From assembly GCA_964057225.1 (NCBI GenBank), contig OZ059894.1, positions 1,798,001-1,862,000 on the forward strand: a stretch of DNA of 64,000 nucleotides. Reading direction: 5' to 3'. Below, piece by piece: positions 50,301 through 63,882 of this stretch. Each line of letters begins with the position of its first letter. The stretch's first letter is position 1. The stretch is from Auanema rhodensis (taxonomy: Eukaryota > Nematoda > Chromadorea > Rhabditida > Rhabditidae). Below the pieces are notes generated by a model. It was not told the DNA's origin. It was given only the letters and a program-made list of their open reading frames with translations, and made no database searches. The translations under genes were made by a program, and so were the position numbers.

Positions 50301-53001
50301 TATGATCGTTTGAAAAATGATGCATTAGTGTATGTTGAGTTTCCATGTACACTCAACATAGCTTCCAAAAACATTTTGACAAAAATTTTTTCGAAAAATT
50401 TCTAAATAATTTAGCAAAAAGTAGATGTTTTTAGATTCCTTTTTTTAAGGCAAAGACGATAGACAATGTTATTCAACGAAAAAATTAATTCTTCAGGGTG
50501 AAAATCGAGGATATAAGTGTGAACTTATATCAGTTGATATCTCGGTGCATTTTTAAGCTAGCGCAAATCTGATAACACAGATCGACGCAGCTTGAAAATC
50601 CGCATCGAATGCATTATACTACTTTGAGAAACGCTTAATACAAAAATTAGTTATGATCGTTTGAAAAATGATGCATTAGTGTATGTTGAGTTTCCATGTA
50701 CACTCAACATAGCTTCCAAAAACATTTTGACAAAAATTTTTTCGAAAAATTTCAAAATAATTTAGCAGAAAGTAGATGTTTTTAGATTCCTTTTTTTGAG
50801 GCGAAGACGATGGACATTGTTATTCAACGAAAAAATTAATTCTTCAGGGTGAAAATCGAGGATATAAGTGTGAACTTATATCAGTTGATATCTCGGTGCA
50901 TTTTTAAGCTAGCGCAAATCTGATAACACAGATCGACGCAGCTTGAAAATCCGCATCGAATGCACTATACTACATTGAGAAACGCTTAATACAAAAATTA
51001 GTTATGATCGTTTGAAAAATGATGCATTAGTGTATGTTGAGTTTCCATGTACACTCAACATAGCTTCCAAAAACATTTTGACAAAAATTTTTTCGAAAAA
51101 TTTCAAAATAATTTAGCAGAAAGTAGATGTTTTTAGATTCCTTTTTTTAAGGCAAAGACGATGGACAATGTTATTCAACGAAAAAATTAATTCTTCAGGG
51201 TGAAAATCGAGGATATAAGTGTGAACTTATATCAGTTGATATCTCGGTGCATTTTTAAGCTAGCGCAAATCTGATAACACAGATCGACGCAGCTTGAAAA
51301 TCTGCATCGAATGCACTATACTACTTTGAGAAACGCTTAATACAAAAATTAGTTATGATCGTTTGAAAAATGATGCATTAGTGTATGTTGAGTTTCCATG
51401 TACACTCAACATAGCTTCCAAAAACATTTTGACAAAAATTTTTTCGAAAAATTTCAAAATAATTTAGCAAAAAGTAGATGTTTTTAGATTCCTTTTTTCA
51501 AGGCAAAGACGATGGACAATGTTATTCAACGAAAAAATTAATTCTTCAGGGTGAAAATCGAGGATATAAGTGTGAACTTATATCAGTTGATATCTCGGTG
51601 CATTTTTAAGCTAGCGCAAATCTGATAACACAGATCGACGCAGCTTGAAAATCCGCATCGAATGCATTATACTACTTTGAGAAACGCTTAATACAAAAAT
51701 TAGTTATGATCGTTTGAAAAATGATGCATTAGTGTATGTTGAGTTTCCATGTACACTCAACATAGCTTCCAAAAACATTTTGACAAAAATTTTTTCGAAA
51801 AATTTCAAAATAATTTAGCAGAAAGTAGATGTTTTTAGATTCCTTTTTTTAAGGCGAAGACGATGGACATTGTTATTCAACGAAAAAATTAATTCTTCAG
51901 GGTGAAAATCGAGGATATAAGTGTGAACTTATATCAGTTGATATCTCGGTGCATTTTTAAGCTAGCGCAAATCTGATAACACAGATCGACGCAGCTTGAA
52001 AATCCGCATCGAATGCACTATACTACATTGAGAAACGCTTAATACAAAAATTAGTTATGATCGTTTGAAAAATGATGCATTAGTGTATGTTGAGTTTCCA
52101 TGTACACTCAACATAGCTTCCAAAAACATTTTGACAAAAATTTTTTCGAAAAATTTCAAAATAATTTAGCAGAAAGTAGATGTTTTTAGATTCCTTTTTT
52201 TAAGGCAAAGACGATGGACAATGTTATTCAACGAAAAAATTAATTCTTCAGGGTGAAAATCGAGGATATAAGTGTGAACTTATATCAGTTGATATCTCGG
52301 TGCATTTTTAAGCTAGCGCAAATCTGATAACACAGATCGACGCAGCTTGAAAATCCGCATCGAATGCACTATACTACTTTGAGAAACGCTTAATACAAAA
52401 ATTAGTTATGATCGTTTGAAAAATGATGCATTAGTGTATGTTGAGTTTCCATGTACACTCAACATAGCTTCCAAAAACATTTTGACAAAAATTTTTTCGA
52501 AAAATTTCAAAATAATTTAGCAAAAAGTAGATGTTTTTGGATTCCTTTTTTCAAGGCAAAGACGATGGACAATGTTATTCAACGAAAAAATTAATTCTTC
52601 AGGGTGAAAATCGAGGATATAAGTGTGAACTTATATCAGTTGATATCTCGGTGCATTTTTAAGCTAGCGCAAATCTGATAACACAGATCGACGCAGCTTG
52701 AAAATCCGCATCGAATGCACTATACTACTTTGAGAAACGCTTAATACAAAAATTAGTTATGATCGTTTGAAAAATGATGCATTAGTGTATGTTGAGTTTC
52801 CATGTACACTCAACATAGCTTCCAAAAACATTTTGACAAAAATTTTTTCGAAAAATTTCAAAATAATTTAGCAAAAAGTAGACGTTTTTAGATTCCTTTT
52901 TTCAAGGCAAAGACGATGGACAATGTTATTCAACGAAAAAATTAATTCTTCAGGGTGAAAATCGAGGATATAAGTGTGAACTTATATCAGTTGATATCTC
53001 G
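47386..53001 (+). repeat. Family 3 block, copies 136-151, with a partial 10-mer repeat
   Basis: Order E, F with p57T, D, E, F, F with p57T, B, F with p57T, B, D, E, F with p57T, D, E, F, F. Counting from copy 135, units 135-140 match 145-150, a 3510-bp period of which the second copy is only partial. p57T (AATCTGCA) marks copies 137, 141, 143 and 147. Copy 138 has private TTTAAAAATAA at p209, copy 150 p240G and copy 151 p233C. F and D marks are absent from the 9-mer region. Confidence 0.82.
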
Positions 53002-56000
53002 GTGCATTTTTAAGCTAGCGCAAATCTGATAACACAGATCGACGCAGCTTGAAAATCCGCATCGAATGCACTATACTACTTTGAGAAACGCTTAATACAA
53101 AAATTAGTTATGATCGTTTGAAAAATGATGCATTAGTGTATGTTGAGTTTCCATGTACACTCAACATTGCTTCCAAAAACATTTTGACAAAAATTTTTTC
53201 GAAAAATTTCAAATTAATTTAGCAGAAAGTATATGTTTTTAGATTCCTTTTCTCAAGGCAAAGACGATGGACAATGTTATTCAACGAAAAAATTAATTCT
53301 TCAGGGTGAAAATCGAGGATATATGTGTGAATTTATATCAGTTGATATCTCGGTGCATTTTTAAGCTAGCGCAAATCTGATAACACAGATCGACGCAGCT
53401 TGAAAATCCGCATTGAATGCACTATACTACATTGAGGAACGCTTAATACAAAAATTAGTTATGATCGTTTGAAAAATGATGCATTAGTGTATGTTGAGTT
53501 TCCATGTACACTCAACATAGCTTCCAAAAACATTTTGACAAAAATTTTTTCGAAAAATTTCAAAATAATTTAGCAGAAAGTAGATGTTTTTAGATTCCTT
53601 TTTTTAAGGCAAAGACGATGGACAATGTTATTCAACGAAAAAATTAATTCTTCAGGGTGAAAATCGAGGATATAAGTGTGAACTTATATCAGTTGATATC
53701 TCGGTGCATTTTTAAGCTAGCGCAAATCTGATAACACAGATCGACGCAGCTTGAAAATCCGCATCGAATGCACTATACTACATTGAGGAACGCTTAATAC
53801 AAAAATTAGTTATGATCGTTTGAAAAATGATGCATTAGTGTATGTTTAGTTTCCATGTACACTCAACATAGCTTCCAAAAACATTTTGACAAAATTTTTT
53901 TCGAAAAATTTCAAAATAATTTAGCAGAAAGTAGATGTTTTTAGATTCCTTTTTTTAAGGCAAAGACGACGGACAATGTTATTCAACGAAAAAATTAATT
54001 CTTCAGGGTGAAAATCGAGGATATAAGTGTGAACTTATATCAGTTGATATCTCGGTGCATTTTTAAGCTAGCGCAAATCTGATAACACAGATCGACGCAG
54101 CTTGAAAATCCGCATCGAATGCACTATACTACTTTGAGAAACGCTTAATACAAAAATTAGTTATGATCGTTTGAAAAATGATGCATTAGTGTATGTTGAG
54201 TTTCCATGTACACTCAACATAGCTTCCAAAAACATTTTGACAAAAATTTTTTCGAAAAATTTCAAAATAATTTAGCAGAAAGTAGATGTTTTTAGATTCC
54301 TTTTTTCAAGGCAAAGACGATGGACAATGTTATTCAACGAAAAAATTAATTCTTCAGGGTGAAAATCGAGGATATAAGTGTGAACTTATATCAGTTGATA
54401 TCTCGGTGCATTTTTAAGCTAGCGCAAATCTGATAACACAGATCGACGCAGCTTGAAAATCCGCATCGAATGCACTATACTACATTGAGGAACGCTTAAT
54501 ACAAAAATTAGTTATGATCGTTTGAAAAATGATGCATTAGTGTATGTTGAGTTTCCATGTACACTCAACATAGCTTCCAAAAACATTTTGACAAAAATTT
54601 TTTCGAAAAATTTCCAGATAATTTAGCAGAAAGTAGATGTTTTTAGATTCCTTTTTTCAAGGCAAAGACGATGGACAATGTTATTCAACGAAAAAATTAA
54701 TTCTTCAGGGTGAAAATCGAGGATATAAGTGTGAATTTATATCAGTTGATATCTCGGTGCATTTTTAAGCTAGCGCAAATCTGATAACACAGATCGACGC
54801 AGCTTGAAAATCCGCATTGAATGCACTATACTTCATTGAAGAACGCTTAATACAAAAATTAGTTATGATCGTTTGAAAAATGATGCATTAGTGTATGTTG
54901 AGTTTCCATATACACTCAACATAGCTTCCAAAAACATTTTGACAAAAATTTTTTCGAAAAATTTCAAAATAATTTAGCAGAAAGTAGATGTTTTTAGATT
55001 CCTTTTTTTAAGGCAAAGACGATGGACAATGTTATTCAACGAAAAAATTAATTCTTCAGGGTGAAAATCGAGGATATAAGTGTGAACTTATATCAGTTGA
55101 TATCTCGGTGCATTTTTAAGCTAGCGCAAATCTGATAACACAGATCGACGCAGCTTGAAAATCCGCATCGAATGCACTATACTACATTGAGGAACGCTTA
55201 ATACAAAAATTAGTTATGATCGTTTGAAAAATGATGCATTAGTGTATGTTCAGTTTCCATGTACACTCAACATAGCTTCCAAAAACATTTTGACAAAAAT
55301 TTTTTCGAAAAATTTCAAAATAATTTAGCAGAAAGTAGATGTTTTTAGATTCCTTTTTTTAAGGCAAAGACGATGGACAATGTTATTCAACGAAAAAATT
55401 AATTCTTCAGGGTGAAAATCGAGGATATAAGTGTGAACTTATATCAGTTGATATCTCGGTGCATTTTTAAGCTAGCGCAAATTTGATAACACAGATCGAC
55501 GCAGCTTGAAAATCCGCATCGAATGCACTATACTACATTGAGGAACGCTTAATACAAAAATTAGTTATGATCGTTTGAAAAATGATGCATTAGTGTATGT
55601 TGAGTTTCCATGTACACTCAACATAGCTTCCAAAAACATTTTGACAAAAATTTTTTCGAAAAATTTCAAAATAATTTAGCAGAAAGTAGATGTTTTTAGA
55701 TTCCTTTTTTTAAGGCAAAGACGATGGACAATGTTATTCAACGAAAAAATTAATTCTTCAGGGTGAAAATCGAGGATATAAGTGTGAATTTATATCAGTT
55801 GATATCTCGGTGCATTTTTAAGCTAGCGCAAATCTGATAACACAGATCGACGCAGCTTGAAAATCCGCATTGAATGCACTATACTTCATTGAGGAACGCT
55901 TAATACAAAAATTAGTTATGATCGTTTGAAAAATGATGCATTAGTGTATGTTGAGTTTCCATGTACACTCAACATAGCTTCCAAAAACATTTTGACAAAA

Positions 56001-56862
56001 ATTTTTTCGAAAAATTTCAAAATAATTTAGCAGAAAGTAGATGTTTTCAGATTTCTTTTTTTAAGGCAAAGACGATGGACAATGTTATTCAACGAAAAAA
56101 TTAATTCTTCAGGGTGAAAATCGAGGATATAAGTGTGAACTTATATCAGTTGATATCTCGGTGCATTTTTAAGCTAGCGCAAATCTGATAACACAGATCG
56201 ACGCAGCTTGAAAATCCGCATCGAATGCACTATACTACATTGAGGAACGCTTAATACAAAAATTAGTTATGATCGTTTGAAAAATGATGCATTAGTGTAT
56301 GTTCAGTTTCCATGTACACTCAACATAGCTTCCAAAAACATTTTGACAAAAATTTTTTCGAAAAATTTCAAAATAATTTAGCAGAAAGTAGATGTTTTTA
56401 GATTCCTTTTTTTAAGGCAAAGACGATGGACAATGTTATTCAACGAAAAAATTAATTCTTCAGGGTGAAAATCGAGGATATAAGTGTGAACTTATATCAG
56501 TTGATATCTCGGTGCATTTTTAAGCTAGCGCAAATTTGATAACACAGATCGACGCAGCTTGAAAATCCGCATCGAATGCACTATACTACATTGAGGAACG
56601 CTTAATACAAAAATTAGTTATGATCGTTTGAAAAATGATGCATTAGTGTATGTTGAGTTTCCATGTACACTCAACATAGCTTCCAAAAACATTTTGACAA
56701 AAATTTTTTCGAAAAATTTCAAAATAATTTAGCAGAAAGTAGATGTTTTCAGATTCCTTTTTTTAAGGCAAAGACGATGGACAATGTTATTCAACGAAAA
56801 AATTAATTCTTCAGGGTGAAAATCGAGGATATAAGTGTGAACTTATATCAGTTGATATCTCG
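53002..56862 (+). repeat. Family 1 block, copies 152-162
   Basis: Order: 152 M with p323T/p331T; 153 p62T; 154 p144T with A marks; 155 p79T, p253C; 156 p210C, p212G, p331T; 157 p62T, p77T, p84A; 158 p144C; 159 p25T, p331T; 160 p62T, p77T, p239C, p245T; 161 p144C; 162 p25T, p239C. Copies 152-154 repeat the opening module of the 9479 block, and copies 157-162 repeat copies 67-72. Copy 157 has a private change in the spacer of the p138-p167 inverted repeat. Confidence 0.82.
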
Positions 56863-59800
56863 GTGCATTTTTAAGCTAGCGCAAATCTGATAACACAGAT
56901 CGACGCAGCTTGAAAATCCGCATCGAATGCACTATACTACATTGAGGAACGCTTAATACAAAAATTAGTTATGATCGTTTGAAAAATGATGCATTAGTGT
57001 ATGTTGAGTTTCCATGTACACTCAACATAGCTTCCAAAAACATTTTGACAAAAATTTTTTCGAAAAATTTCAAAATAATTTAGCAGAAAGTAGATGTTTT
57101 TAGATTCCTTTTTTTAAGGCAAAGACGATGGACAATGTTATTCAACGAAAAAATTAATTCTTCAGGGTGAAAATCGAGGATATAAGTGTGAACTTATATC
57201 AGTTGATATCTCGGTGCATTTTTAAGCTAGCGCAAATTTGATAACACAGATCGACGCAGCTTGAAAATCCGCATCGAATGCACTATACTACATTGAGGAA
57301 CGCTTAATACAAAAATTAGTTATGATCGTTTGAAAAATGATGCATTAGTGTATGTTGAGTTTCCATGTACACTCAACATAGCTTCCAAAAACATTTTGAC
57401 AAAAATTTTTTCGAAAAATTTCAAAATAATTTAGCAGAAAGTAGATGTTTTTAGATTCCTTTTTTTAAGGCAAAGACGATGGACAATGTTATTCAACGAA
57501 AAAATTAATTCTTCAGGGTGAAAATCGAGGATATAAGTGTGAACTTATATCAGTTGATATCTCGGTGCATTTTTAAGCTAGCGCAAATCTGATAACACAG
57601 ATCGACGCAGCTTGAAAATCCGCATCGAATGCACTATACTACATTGAGGAACGCTTAATACAAAAATTAGTTATGATCGTTTGAAAAATGATGCATTAGT
57701 GTATGTTTAGTTTCCATGTACACTCAACATAGCTTCCAAAAACATTTTGACAAAATTTTTTTCGAAAAATTTCAAAATAATTTAGCAGAAAGTAGATGTT
57801 TTTAGATTCCTTTTTTTAAGGCAAAGACGACGGACAATGTTATTCAACGAAAAAATTAATTCTTCAGGGTGAAAATCGAGGATATAAGTGTGAACTTATA
57901 TCAGTTGATATCTCGGTGCATTTTTAAGCTAGCGCAAATCTGATAACACAGATCGACGCAGCTTGAAAATCCGCATCGAATGCACTATACTACATTGAGG
58001 AACGCTTAATACAAAAATTAGTTATGATCGTTTGAAAAATGATGCATTAGTGTATGTTGAGTTTCCATGTACACTCAACATAGCTTCCAAAAACATTTTG
58101 ACAAAAATTTTTTCGAAAAATTTCAAAATAATTTAGCAGAAAGTAGATGTTTTTAGATTCCTTTTTTTAAGGCAAAGACGATGGACAATGTTATTCAACG
58201 AAAAAATTAATTCTTCAGGGTGAAAATCGAGGATATAAGTGTGAACTTATATCAGTTGATATCTCGGTGCATTTTTAAGCTAGCGCAAATTTGATAACAC
58301 AGATCGACGCAGCTTGAAAATCCGCATCGAATGCACTATACTACATTGAGGAACGCTTAATACAAAAATTAGTTATGATCGTTTGAAAAATGATGCATTA
58401 GTGTATGTTGAGTTTCCATGTACACTCAACATAGCTTCCAAAAACATTTTGACAAAAATTTTTTCGAAAAATTTCAAAATAATTTAGCAGAAAGTAGATG
58501 TTTTCAGATTCCTTTTTTTAAGGCAAAGACGATGGACAATGTTATTCAACGAAAAAATTAATTCTTCAGGGTGAAAATCGAGGATATAAGTGTGAACTTA
58601 TATCAGTTGATATCTCGGTGCATTTTTAAGCTAGCGCAAATCTGATAACACAGATCGACGCAGCTTGAAAATCCGCATCGAATGCACTATACTACATTGA
58701 GGAACGCTTAATACAAAAATTAGTTATGATCGTTTGAAAAATGATGCATTAGTGTATGTTGAGTTTCCATGTACACTCAACATAGCTTCCAAAAACATTT
58801 TGACAAAAATTTTTTCGAAAAATTTCAAAATAATTTAGCAGAAAGTAGATGTTTTTAGATTCCTTTTTTTAAGGCAAAGACGATGGACAATGTTATTCAA
58901 CGAAAAAATTAATTCTTCAGGGTGAAAATCGAGGATATAAGTGTGAACTTATATCAGTTGATATCTCGGTGCATTTTTAAGCTAGCGCAAATTTGATAAC
59001 ACAGATCGACGCAGCTTGAAAATCCGCATCGAATGCACTATACTACATTGAGGAACGCTTAATACAAAAATTAGTTATGATCGTTTGAAAAATGATGCAT
59101 TAGTGTATGTTGAGTTTCCATGTACACTCAACATAGCTTCCAAAAACATTTTGACAAAAATTTTTTCGAAAAATTTCAAAATAATTTAGCAGAAAGTAGA
59201 TGTTTTTAGATTCCTTTTTTTAAGGCAAAGACGATGGACAATGTTATTCAACGAAAAAATTAATTCTTCAGGGTGAAAATCGAGGATATAAGTGTGAACT
59301 TATATCAGTTGATATCTCGGTGCATTTTTAAGCTAGCGCAAATCTGATAACACAGATCGACGCAGCTTGAAAATCCGCATCGAATGCACTATACTACATT
59401 GAGGAACGCTTAATACAAAAATTAGTTATGATCGTTTGAAAAATGATGCATTAGTGTATGTTTAGTTTCCATGTACACTCAACATAGCTTCCAAAAACAT
59501 TTTGACAAAATTTTTTTCGAAAAATTTCAAAATAATTTAGCAGAAAGTAGATGTTTTTAGATTCCTTTTTTTAAGGCAAAGACGACGGACAATGTTATTC
59601 AACGAAAAAATTAATTCTTCAGGGTGAAAATCGAGGATATAAGTGTGAACTTATATCAGTTGATATCTCGGTGCATTTTTAAGCTAGCGCAAATCTGATA
59701 ACACAGATCGACGCAGCTTGAAAATCCGCATCGAATGCACTATACTACATTGAGGAACGCTTAATACAAAAATTAGTTATGATCGTTTGAAAAATGATGC

Positions 59801-61776
59801 ATTAGTGTATGTTGAGTTTCCATGTACACTCAACATAGCTTCCAAAAACATTTTGACAAAAATTTTTTCGAAAAATTTCAAAATAATTTAGCAGAAAGTA
59901 GATGTTTTTAGATTCCTTTTTTTAAGGCAAAGACGATGGACAATGTTATTCAACGAAAAAATTAATTCTTCAGGGTGAAAATCGAGGATATAAGTGTGAA
60001 CTTATATCAGTTGATATCTCGGTGCATTTTTAAGCTAGCGCAAATTTGATAACACAGATCGACGCAGCTTGAAAATCCGCATCGAATGCACTATACTACA
60101 TTGAGGAACGCTTAATACAAAAATTAGTTATGATCGTTTGAAAAATGATGCATTAGTGTATGTTGAGTTTCCATGTACACTCAACATAGCTTCCAAAAAC
60201 ATTTTGACAAAAATTTTTTCGAAAAATTTCAAAATAATTTAGCAGAAAGTAGATGTTTTTAGATTCCTTTTTTTAAGGCAAAGACGATGGACAATGTTAT
60301 TCAACGAAAAAATTAATTCTTCAGGGTGAAAATCGAGGATATAAGTGTGAACTTATATCAGTTGATATCTCGGTGCATTTTTAAGCTAGCGCAAATCTGA
60401 TAACACAGATCGACGCAGCTTGAAAATCCGCATCGAATGCACTATACTACATTGAGGAACGCTTAATACAAAAATTAGTTATGATCGTTTGAAAAATGAT
60501 GCATTAGTGTATGTTTAGTTTCCATGTACACTCAACATAGCTTCCAAAAACATTTTGACAAAATTTTTTTCGAAAAATTTCAAAATAATTTAGCAGAAAG
60601 TAGATGTTTTTAGATTCCTTTTTTTAAGGCAAAGACGACGGACAATGTTATTCAACGAAAAAATTAATTCTTCAGGGTGAAAATCGAGGATATAAGTGTG
60701 AACTTATATCAGTTGATATCTCGGTGCATTTTTAAGCTAGCGCAAATCTGATAACACAGATCGACGCAGCTTGAAAATCCGCATCGAATGCACTATACTA
60801 CATTGAGGAACGCTTAATACAAAAATTAGTTATGATCGTTTGAAAAATGATGCATTAGTGTATGTTGAGTTTCCATGTACACTCAACATAGCTTCCAAAA
60901 ACATTTTGACAAAAATTTTTTCGAAAAATTTCAAAATAATTTAGCAGAAAGTAGATGTTTTTAGATTCCTTTTTTTAAGGCAAAGACGATGGACAATGTT
61001 ATTCAACGAAAAAATTAATTCTTCAGGGTGAAAATCGAGGATATAAGTGTGAACTTATATCAGTTGATATCTCGGTGCATTTTTAAGCTAGCGCAAATTT
61101 GATAACACAGATCGACGCAGCTTGAAAATCCGCATCGAATGCACTATACTACATTGAGGAACGCTTAATACAAAAATTAGTTATGATCGTTTGAAAAATG
61201 ATGCATTAGTGTATGTTGAGTTTCCATGTACACTCAACATAGCTTCCAAAAACATTTTGACAAAAATTTTTTCGAAAAATTTCAAAATAATTTAGCAGAA
61301 AGTAGATGTTTTTAGATTCCTTTTTTTAAGGCAAAGACGATGGACAATGTTATTCAACGAAAAAATTAATTCTTCAGGGTGAAAATCGAGGATATAAGTG
61401 TGAACTTATATCAGTTGATATCTCGGTGCATTTTTAAGCTAGCGCAAATCTGATAACACAGATCGACGCAGCTTGAAAATCCGCATCGAATGCACTATAC
61501 TACATTGAGGAACGCTTAATACAAAAATTAGTTATGATCGTTTGAAAAATGATGCATTAGTGTATGTTTAGTTTCCATGTACACTCAACATAGCTTCCAA
61601 AAACATTTTGACAAAATTTTTTTCGAAAAATTTCAAAATAATTTAGCAGAAAGTAGATGTTTTTAGATTCCTTTTTTTAAGGCAAAGACGACGGACAATG
61701 TTATTCAACGAAAAAATTAATTCTTCAGGGTGAAAATCGAGGATATAAGTGTGAATTTATATCAGTTGATATCTCG
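56863..61776 (+). repeat. 3-mer higher-order repeat (1053 bp), four full copies
   Basis: The unit order is G0, p25T, p144T with p192T + p267C. Full trimers are copies 163-165, 168-170, 171-173 and 174-176. Copies 166-167 are a two-unit insertion (G0, then p25T with p239C). Copies 168-176 (58618-61776) are three uninterrupted trimers that look almost identical; copy 176 ends with p331T. This is the most regular part of the right-hand family 1 block. Confidence 0.87.
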
Positions 61777-63882
61777 GTGCATTTTTAAGCTAGCGCAAAT
61801 CTGATAACACAGATCGACGCAGCTTGAAAATCCGCATCGAATGCACTATACTACATTGAGGAACGCTTAATACAAAAATTAGTTATGATCGTTTGAAAAA
61901 TGATGCATTAGTGTATGTTGAGTTTCCATGTACACTCAACATAGCTTCCAAAAACATTTTGACAAAAATTTTTTCGAAAAATTTCAAAATAATTTAGCAG
62001 AAAGTAGATGTTTTTAGATTCCTTTTTTTAAGGCAAAGACGATGGACAATGTTATTCAACGAAAAAATTAATTCTTCAGGGTGAAAATCGAGGATATAAG
62101 TGTGAACTTATATCAGTTGATATCTCGGTGCATTTTTAAGCTAGCGCAAATCTGATAACACAGATCGACGCAGCTTGAAAATCCGCATCGAATGCACTAT
62201 ACTACATTGAGGAACGCTTAATACAAAAATTAGTTATGATCGTTTGAAAAATGATGCATTAGTGTATGTTGAGTTTCCATGTACACTCAACATAGCTTCC
62301 AAAAACATTTTGACAAAAATTTTTTCGAAAAATTTCCAGATAATTTAGCAGAAAGTAGATGTTTTTAGATTCCTTTTTTCAAGGCAAAGACGATGGACAA
62401 TGTTATTCAACGAAAAAATTAATTCTTCAGGGTGAAAATCGAGGATATAAGTGTGAATTTATATCAGTTGATATCTCGGTGCATTTTTAAGCTAGCGCAA
62501 ATCTGATAACACAGATCGACGCAGCTTGAAAATCCGCATTGAATGCACTATACTTCATTGAGGAACGCTTAATACAAAAATTAGTTATGATCGTTTGAAA
62601 AATGATGCATTAGTGTATGTTGAGTTTCCATGTACACTCAACATAGCTTCCAAAAACATTTTGACAAAAATTTTTTCGAAAAATTTCAAAATAATTTAGC
62701 AGAAAGTAGATGTTTTTAGATTCCTTTTTTTAAGGCAAAGACGATGGACAATGTTATTCAACGAAAAAATTAATTCTTCAGGGTGAAAATCGAGGATATA
62801 AGTGTGAACTTATATCAGTTGATATCTCGGTGCATTTTTAAGCTAGCGCAAATCTGATAACACAGATCGACGCAGCTTGAAAATCCGCATCGAATGCACT
62901 ATACTACATTGAGGAACGCTTAATACAAAAATTAGTTATGATCGTTTGAAAAATGATGCATTAGTGTATGTTTAGTTTCCATGTACACTCAACATAGCTT
63001 CCAAAAACATTTTGACAAAAATTTTTTCGAAAAATTTCAAAATAATTTAGCAGAAAGTAGATGTTTTTAGATTCCTTTTTTTAAGGCAAAGACGATGGAC
63101 AATGTTATTCAACGAAAAAATTAATTCTTCAGGGTTAAAATCGAGGATATAAGTGTGAACTTATATCAGTTGATATCTCGGTGCATTTTTAAGCTAGCGC
63201 AAATCTGATAACACAGATCGACGCAGCTTGAAAATCCGCATCGAATGCACTATACTACTTTGAGAAACGCTTAATACAAAAATTAGTTATGATCGTTTGA
63301 AAAATGATGCATTAGTGTATGTTGAGTTTCCATGTACACTCAACATAGCTTCCAAAAACATTTTGACAAAATTTTTTTCGAAAAATTTCAAAATAATTTA
63401 GCAGAAAGTAGATGTTTTTAGATTCCTTTTTTTAAGGCAAAGACGACGGACAATGTTATTCAACGAAAAAATTAATTCTTCAGGGTGAAAATCGAGGATA
63501 TAAGTGTGAACTTATATCAGTTGATATCTCGGTGCATTTTTAAGCTAGCGCAAATCTGATAACACAGATCGACGCAGCTTGAAAATCCGCATCGAATGCA
63601 CTATACTACATTGAGGAACGCTTAATACAAAAATTAGTTATGATCGTTTGAAAAATGATGCATTAGTGTATGTTGAGTTTCCATGTACACTCAACATAGC
63701 TTCCAAAAACATTTTGACAAAAATTTTTTCGAAAAATTTCAAAATAATTTAGCAGAAAGTAGATGTTTTTAGATTCCTTTTTTTAAGGCAAAGACGATGG
63801 ACAATGTTATTCAACGAAAAAATTAATTCTTCAGGGTGAAAATCGAGGATATAAGTGTGAACTTATATCAGTTGATATCTCG
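61777..63882 (+). repeat. Satellite copies 177-182
   Basis: Order: G0; p210C/p212G with p253C and p331T; p62T with p77T; p144T without A marks and with a private AGGGTTAAAA near p306; type A with p79T; G0. The second and third resemble copies 40-41, 57-58 and 156-157. Confidence 0.8.
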
